Source: Methylovirgula sp. (GTDB lineage Bacteria > Pseudomonadota > Alphaproteobacteria > Rhizobiales > Beijerinckiaceae). From it: a DNA stretch of 9,040 bases. Below, piece after piece: positions 6,332 to 9,040 of this stretch (position 1 is its first letter; every line of letters starts with the position of its first letter). The DNA is taken from assembly GCA_030044485.1 (NCBI GenBank), contig JASHVQ010000074.1, positions 1 to 9,040 on the forward strand, in the 5' to 3' direction. The notes beneath the pieces were generated by a model that was not told the origin of the DNA, ran no database searches, and saw only the letters and a program-made list of their open reading frames with translations. Both the position numbers and the translations under genes were made by a program.

Positions 6332-7258
6332 GTGTCTCCCGTCATCTCCATTCGCCATCTCTCGAAGACCTACGCCCGCGGCCAGACGGCGCTGCGCGAC
6401 GTTTCGCTTGACATTCGCCGCGGCGAGATTTTCGCGCTGCTCGGTCCGAACGGCGCCGGCAAGACGACGCTGATAAACATCGTCTGCGGCATCGTCACAC
6501 CGAGCGCCGGCAGGGTCGAAGCCGACGGGCACGACATCATTCGCGCCTACCGCGCGGCGCGTTCGCTGATCGGCCTCGTGCCGCAAGAGCTGACAATCGG
6601 CTTCCACGAGTCGGTGCTGGCGACGGTCAGCTTCAGCCGCGGTCTCTTCGGCAAGGCGCCCGATCCGGCCTATGTCGAGAAGCTGCTGCGCGATCTTTCG
6701 CTGTGGGACCGCAGGAACAGCCAGATCATGACGCTCTCGGGCGGCATGAAGCGCCGCGTCATGATCGCCAAGGCCCTGTCGCACGAGCCGCAGATTCTCT
6801 TCCTCGACGAGCCGACGGCGGGCGTCGACGTCGAATTGCGCCGCGACATGTGGCAGCTGGTGCGCAAGCTGCGCGCCGCGGGCACGACCATCATCCTGAC
6901 GACCCATTATCTCGAAGAGGCCGAGGAAATGGCCGACCGCGTCGGGGTCATCAACAAGGGCGAACTGATCCTGCTCGAAGACAAAAAGACGTTGATGCGC
7001 CAACTCGGCAAGAAGCGGCTGACGCTGGTCCTGGGCGTGCCGCTCGCCGAAATTCCGGCGCGCCTCGGCGCCCACCCGCTGACGCTCTCCGCCGACAGAC
7101 GCGAGCTCGTCTATGCCTATGGCGGCAACGGCGCTGAGGCGAACATCGCGCAACTGCTTGCCGATATCGCCGAGGCGGGCGTCGTCGTGAAGGACTTGCG
7201 CACCGACGAAAGCTCGCTCGAGGATATTTTCGTGAATCTGATCCGGAGGGGACCGTGA
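6332..7258 (+). CDS. ABC-2-type exporter ATP-binding subunit (YadG/NodI/CcmA-like)
   Basis: A 308-aa ATPase that should power the permease encoded next. From the GTG at 6332 the protein starts [17 protein letters not shown]. Motifs are Walker A GPNGAGKT (38-45), Q-loop Q85 in LVPQE, signature LSGGM (135-139), Walker B ILFLDEP (155-161) and H-loop H192. The segments [19 protein letters not shown] and [12 protein letters not shown] are typical of the YadG/NodI class. A roughly 90-residue C-terminal extension ends SSLEDIF, as usual in ABC-2 ATPases. Start choice is uncertain: an in-frame ATG at 6275 would add 19 residues (327 aa), but that stretch has no family resemblance and a hairpin abuts that ATG. 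Family members begin just before the ISI-x-x-LSKTY strand at about 308 aa, so I prefer GTG. Neither start has a clear Shine-Dalgarno. The TGA stop overlaps the permease GTG by 4 bases. Confidence 0.9.
   Translation: MSPVISIRHLSKTYARGQTALRDVSLDIRRGEIFALLGPNGAGKTTLINIVCGIVTPSAGRVEADGHDIIRAYRAARSLIGLVPQELTIGFHESVLATVSFSRGLFGKAPDPAYVEKLLRDLSLWDRRNSQIMTLSGGMKRRVMIAKALSHEPQILFLDEPTAGVDVELRRDMWQLVRKLRAAGTTIILTTHYLEEAEEMADRVGVINKGELILLEDKKTLMRQLGKKRLTLVLGVPLAEIPARLGAHPLTLSADRRELVYAYGGNGAEANIAQLLADIAEAGVVVKDLRTDESSLEDIFVNLIRRGP
7245..7249 (+). promoter_or_regulatory. Strong ribosome binding site for the ABC-2 permease
   Basis: GGAGG ends 5 bases before the GTG at 7255, inside the last codons of the ATPase gene. 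It fixes the non-ATG start and suggests efficient coupled translation of the two subunits. Confidence 0.75.
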
Positions 7259-8028
7259 CCGCCGGCCTTAACTTGCATGCGATCCGGGCGATCTACACCT
7301 ATGAGATGGCGCGCACCGCGCGCACGCTTCTGCAGAGCATCGTCTCGCCCGTGCTCTCGACCTCGCTTTACTTCGTCGTCTTCGGCTCGGCGATCGGCTC
7401 GCGCATCTCGCATGTCGGCGGCGTGAGCTACGGAGCGTTCATCGTCCCCGGCCTCATCATGCTCGGGCTTTTGACGCAGAGCATCGCCAACGCCTCCTTC
7501 GGCATCTATTTCCCGCGCTTCGTCGGCACGATCTACGAGGTCTTGTCGGCGCCCGTCTCGGCGGTCGAGATCGTCACCGCCTATGTGGGCGCGGCGGCCA
7601 CGAAATCCGTGCTCCTCGGGCTGATCACGCTCGCCACGGCGACGCTTTTCGTCAGCGTGCATGTCCTGCATCCCGTCTGGATGATCGCCTTTCTGGTCCT
7701 GACCTCGATCACCTTCAGCATGTTCGGTTTCGTCATCGGCATATGGGCCGACAGTTTCGAGAAACTGCAGCTCATCCCGCTGCTGATCGTGACGCCGCTC
7801 ACCTTTCTCGGCGGCAGTTTCTATTCGATCAACATGCTGCCGCCGCTCTGGCGCGGCATTACGCTGTTCAATCCGGTCGTCTATCTCATCAGCGGGTTTC
7901 GCTGGAGCTTTTACGGCATCTCCGACGTGAACGTTGCCATCAGCCTCGGCATGACCTTGGTGTTCCTCAGCGCCTGCCTGGGGCTCGTCGTCTGGATCTT
8001 CAAGACCGGCTACCGCCTGAAGACGTGA
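7255..8028 (+). CDS. ABC-2-type exporter permease (YadH/NodJ-like)
   Basis: A 257-aa inner-membrane protein with about six hydrophobic segments (near 26-45, 59-80, 105-134, 141-165, 172-189, 228-249). It carries the conserved C-terminal ABC-2 signature region [15 protein letters not shown] (183-197) and [18 protein letters not shown] (204-221). It should dimerise and pair with the upstream ATPase to export a lipid, polysaccharide or small molecule. The 308/257-aa pair closely matches the YadG/YadH arrangement as I recall it. NodI/NodJ is the other near class, but no nodulation genes are present, so a Nod-factor role is not supported. The start is GTG in the overlap GTGA (7255-7258), with GGAGG 5 bases upstream. 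The start residues [20 protein letters not shown] agree with the cytoplasmic N-terminal helix of this family. The substrate is unknown. Confidence 0.91.
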   Translation: MTAGLNLHAIRAIYTYEMARTARTLLQSIVSPVLSTSLYFVVFGSAIGSRISHVGGVSYGAFIVPGLIMLGLLTQSIANASFGIYFPRFVGTIYEVLSAPVSAVEIVTAYVGAAATKSVLLGLITLATATLFVSVHVLHPVWMIAFLVLTSITFSMFGFVIGIWADSFEKLQLIPLLIVTPLTFLGGSFYSINMLPPLWRGITLFNPVVYLISGFRWSFYGISDVNVAISLGMTLVFLSACLGLVVWIFKTGYRLKT

Positions 8029-8034
8029 GGTTGC

Positions 8035-9040
8035 ATGGGGTTCAAATGCGGCATCGTCGGCCTGCCGAATGTCGGCAAATCGACGCTCTTCAACGCGCTG
8101 ACGCAGACGGCGGCCGCGCAGGCGGCGAATTACCCGTTCTGCACGATCGAGCCCAACGTCGGCGACGTGGCCGTGCCCGATGCGCGGCTCGAAAGGCTCG
8201 CCGCGATCGCCCATTCGAAGGAGATCATCCCGACGCGGCTCGCCTTCGTCGATATCGCCGGCCTGGTGCGCGGCGCCTCGAAAGGCGAAGGGCTCGGCAA
8301 TCTTTTCCTCGCCAATATCCGCGAATGCGACGCCATCGCGCATGTGGTGCGCTGTTTCGAGGACGGCGAGGTGACGCATGTGGCGGGCAAGATCGCGCCG
8401 CTCGACGATATCGAGACGGTCGAGACGGAGCTTATGCTCGCCGATCTCGAAAGCCTGGAGAAGCGGGCGCCGGCCTTGGAAAAGAAGGCGAAGAGCGGCG
8501 ACACGGAGGCGAAAGAAGTTTTCGCGCTGATGTCGCGCTGCCTCGATCTGCTGCGCGAGGGAAAGCCGGCGCGTCGCGTTGCGCTGAAACCCGAGGAGCG
8601 CAAGAGCTTCGACGCGCTCGGGCTCCTGAGTTCGAAGCCTGTGCTCTACGTCTGCAACGTCGAAGAGGCTTGCGCCGAACGCGGCAACCTTTATTCGCAG
8701 GAGGTCGCGGCGCGCGCCGCCGCGCAAGGCGCCGGCGCCGTGGTGGTTTCGGCGCGGATCGAGAGCGAGATCGCGCTGCTTCCGCCCGAGGAGCAGAAGG
8801 ATTATCTCGAAGCGGTCGGCCTGACGGAGCCCGGCCTCAACCGCGTCATCCGCGCCGGCTACGAGCTCCTAAGCCTCATCACCTTCTTCACTGCCGGGCC
8901 GAAGGAAACGCGCGCCTGGACCGTGCCTTTGGGCACGAAGGCGCCGCAGGCGGGGGGTGTCATTCACTCGGATTTCGAAAAAGGTTTCATCCGCGCCGAG
9001 GTCATTGCCTACGAGGATTATGTGGCCGCGGGCGGCGAAG
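8035..9040 (+). CDS. ychF: YchF, redox-regulated ribosome-binding P-loop ATPase (C-terminus cut by right edge)
   Basis: From ATG 8035, 335 codons stay open to the window end. The family is about 363-367 aa, so only about 30 residues are missing. Motifs: P-loop GLPNVGKST (9-17), YPFCTIEPN (33-41), DIAGLVRGASKGEGLGN (73-89) with the hydrophobic residue that replaces the usual catalytic Gln in this HAS-type class, and N208-V-E-E211 in place of NKxD. The N-x-x-E form explains the known preference for ATP over GTP. A coiled-coil-like acidic/basic insert spans about 130-180. A C-terminal TGS domain begins near residue 281 (ITFFTAGPKETRAWT). YchF/OLA1 binds ribosomes and modulates translation and the oxidative-stress response in the cytoplasm. 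The gene starts 6 bases after the permease stop, and its GAGG ribosome site (8027-8030) overlaps that TGA, so the two are probably co-transcribed. Confidence 0.96.
   Translation, partial: MGFKCGIVGLPNVGKSTLFNALTQTAAAQAANYPFCTIEPNVGDVAVPDARLERLAAIAHSKEIIPTRLAFVDIAGLVRGASKGEGLGNLFLANIRECDAIAHVVRCFEDGEVTHVAGKIAPLDDIETVETELMLADLESLEKRAPALEKKAKSGDTEAKEVFALMSRCLDLLREGKPARRVALKPEERKSFDALGLLSSKPVLYVCNVEEACAERGNLYSQEVAARAAAQGAGAVVVSARIESEIALLPPEEQKDYLEAVGLTEPGLNRVIRAGYELLSLITFFTAGPKETRAWTVPLGTKAPQAGGVIHSDFEKGFIRAEVIAYEDYVAAGGE

Noticed and set aside
3553..6351. Very long minus-strand open frame (932 codons) opposite the MsbA-type exporter gene and into hpnA
   Set aside because: Composition is Arg/Gly/His/Asp-rich shadow sequence. 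The plus strand carries an exporter gene with every ABC motif, and the last part reads hpnA in the wrong frame. Stop-free antisense frames are common in DNA this GC-rich.
6332..8028. Naming the ABC-2 pair nodI/nodJ
   Set aside because: The class resembles NodIJ, but no nodulation genes are present and YadGH-type homologues are widespread in bacteria that do not nodulate.
7117..8727. 536-codon minus-strand open frame opposite the permease and ychF
   Set aside because: It is antisense to two well-supported genes and shows no recognisable domain, only the charged pattern expected from reading GC-rich codons backwards.

Overview
This is a GC-rich (roughly two-thirds G+C) chromosomal window. It looks like an alphaproteobacterium of the Hyphomicrobiales/Rhizobiales type, perhaps a methylotroph or phototroph relative such as Beijerinckiaceae, Methylocystaceae or Rhodopseudomonas-like. 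That placement is inferred from base composition, the hopanoid gene set and the protein style, not from a marker gene. Nothing in the window points to phage, transposons, CRISPR or recent acquisition, and no RNA gene was seen.

The left half (1-4187, minus strand) is a hopanoid/squalene biosynthesis operon read right to left: hpnA - hpnC - hpnD - hpnE - shc (hpnF). shc is cut by the left edge. The first four genes overlap by 1-4 bases (ATGA, ATGA, TGATG), so they are almost certainly one translationally coupled message. Together they encode conversion of two farnesyl diphosphates to presqualene diphosphate (HpnD), then hydroxysqualene (HpnC), then squalene (HpnE), and cyclisation to hopene/diplopterol (Shc). 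HpnA is a hopanoid-associated NAD(P)-dependent epimerase/reductase whose exact step is unsettled.

A 208-base divergent intergenic region (4188-4395) separates this operon from the right half. It holds a candidate hpn promoter with a GC palindrome in its spacer, and a 30-base interrupted inverted repeat.

The right half (4396-9040, plus strand) has four genes. First is a full-length MsbA-type exporter half-transporter (membrane domain plus ATPase). Second and third are a two-gene ABC-2 exporter, an ATPase and a permease of the YadG/YadH-NodI/NodJ type that overlap by 4 bases. Fourth is ychF, a housekeeping P-loop ATPase linked to translation and the redox response, which starts 6 bases after the permease and is cut by the right edge.

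Every complete gene is intact and belongs to a known family. The points of interest are the arrangement (hopanoid synthesis back to back with two exporters, no hpnB between hpnA and hpnC, ychF coupled to an ABC-2 permease) and three small inverted-repeat elements in non-coding stretches. I see no convincing wholly undescribed system. Transport of a hopanoid or other lipid by the divergent exporters is a testable guess only.
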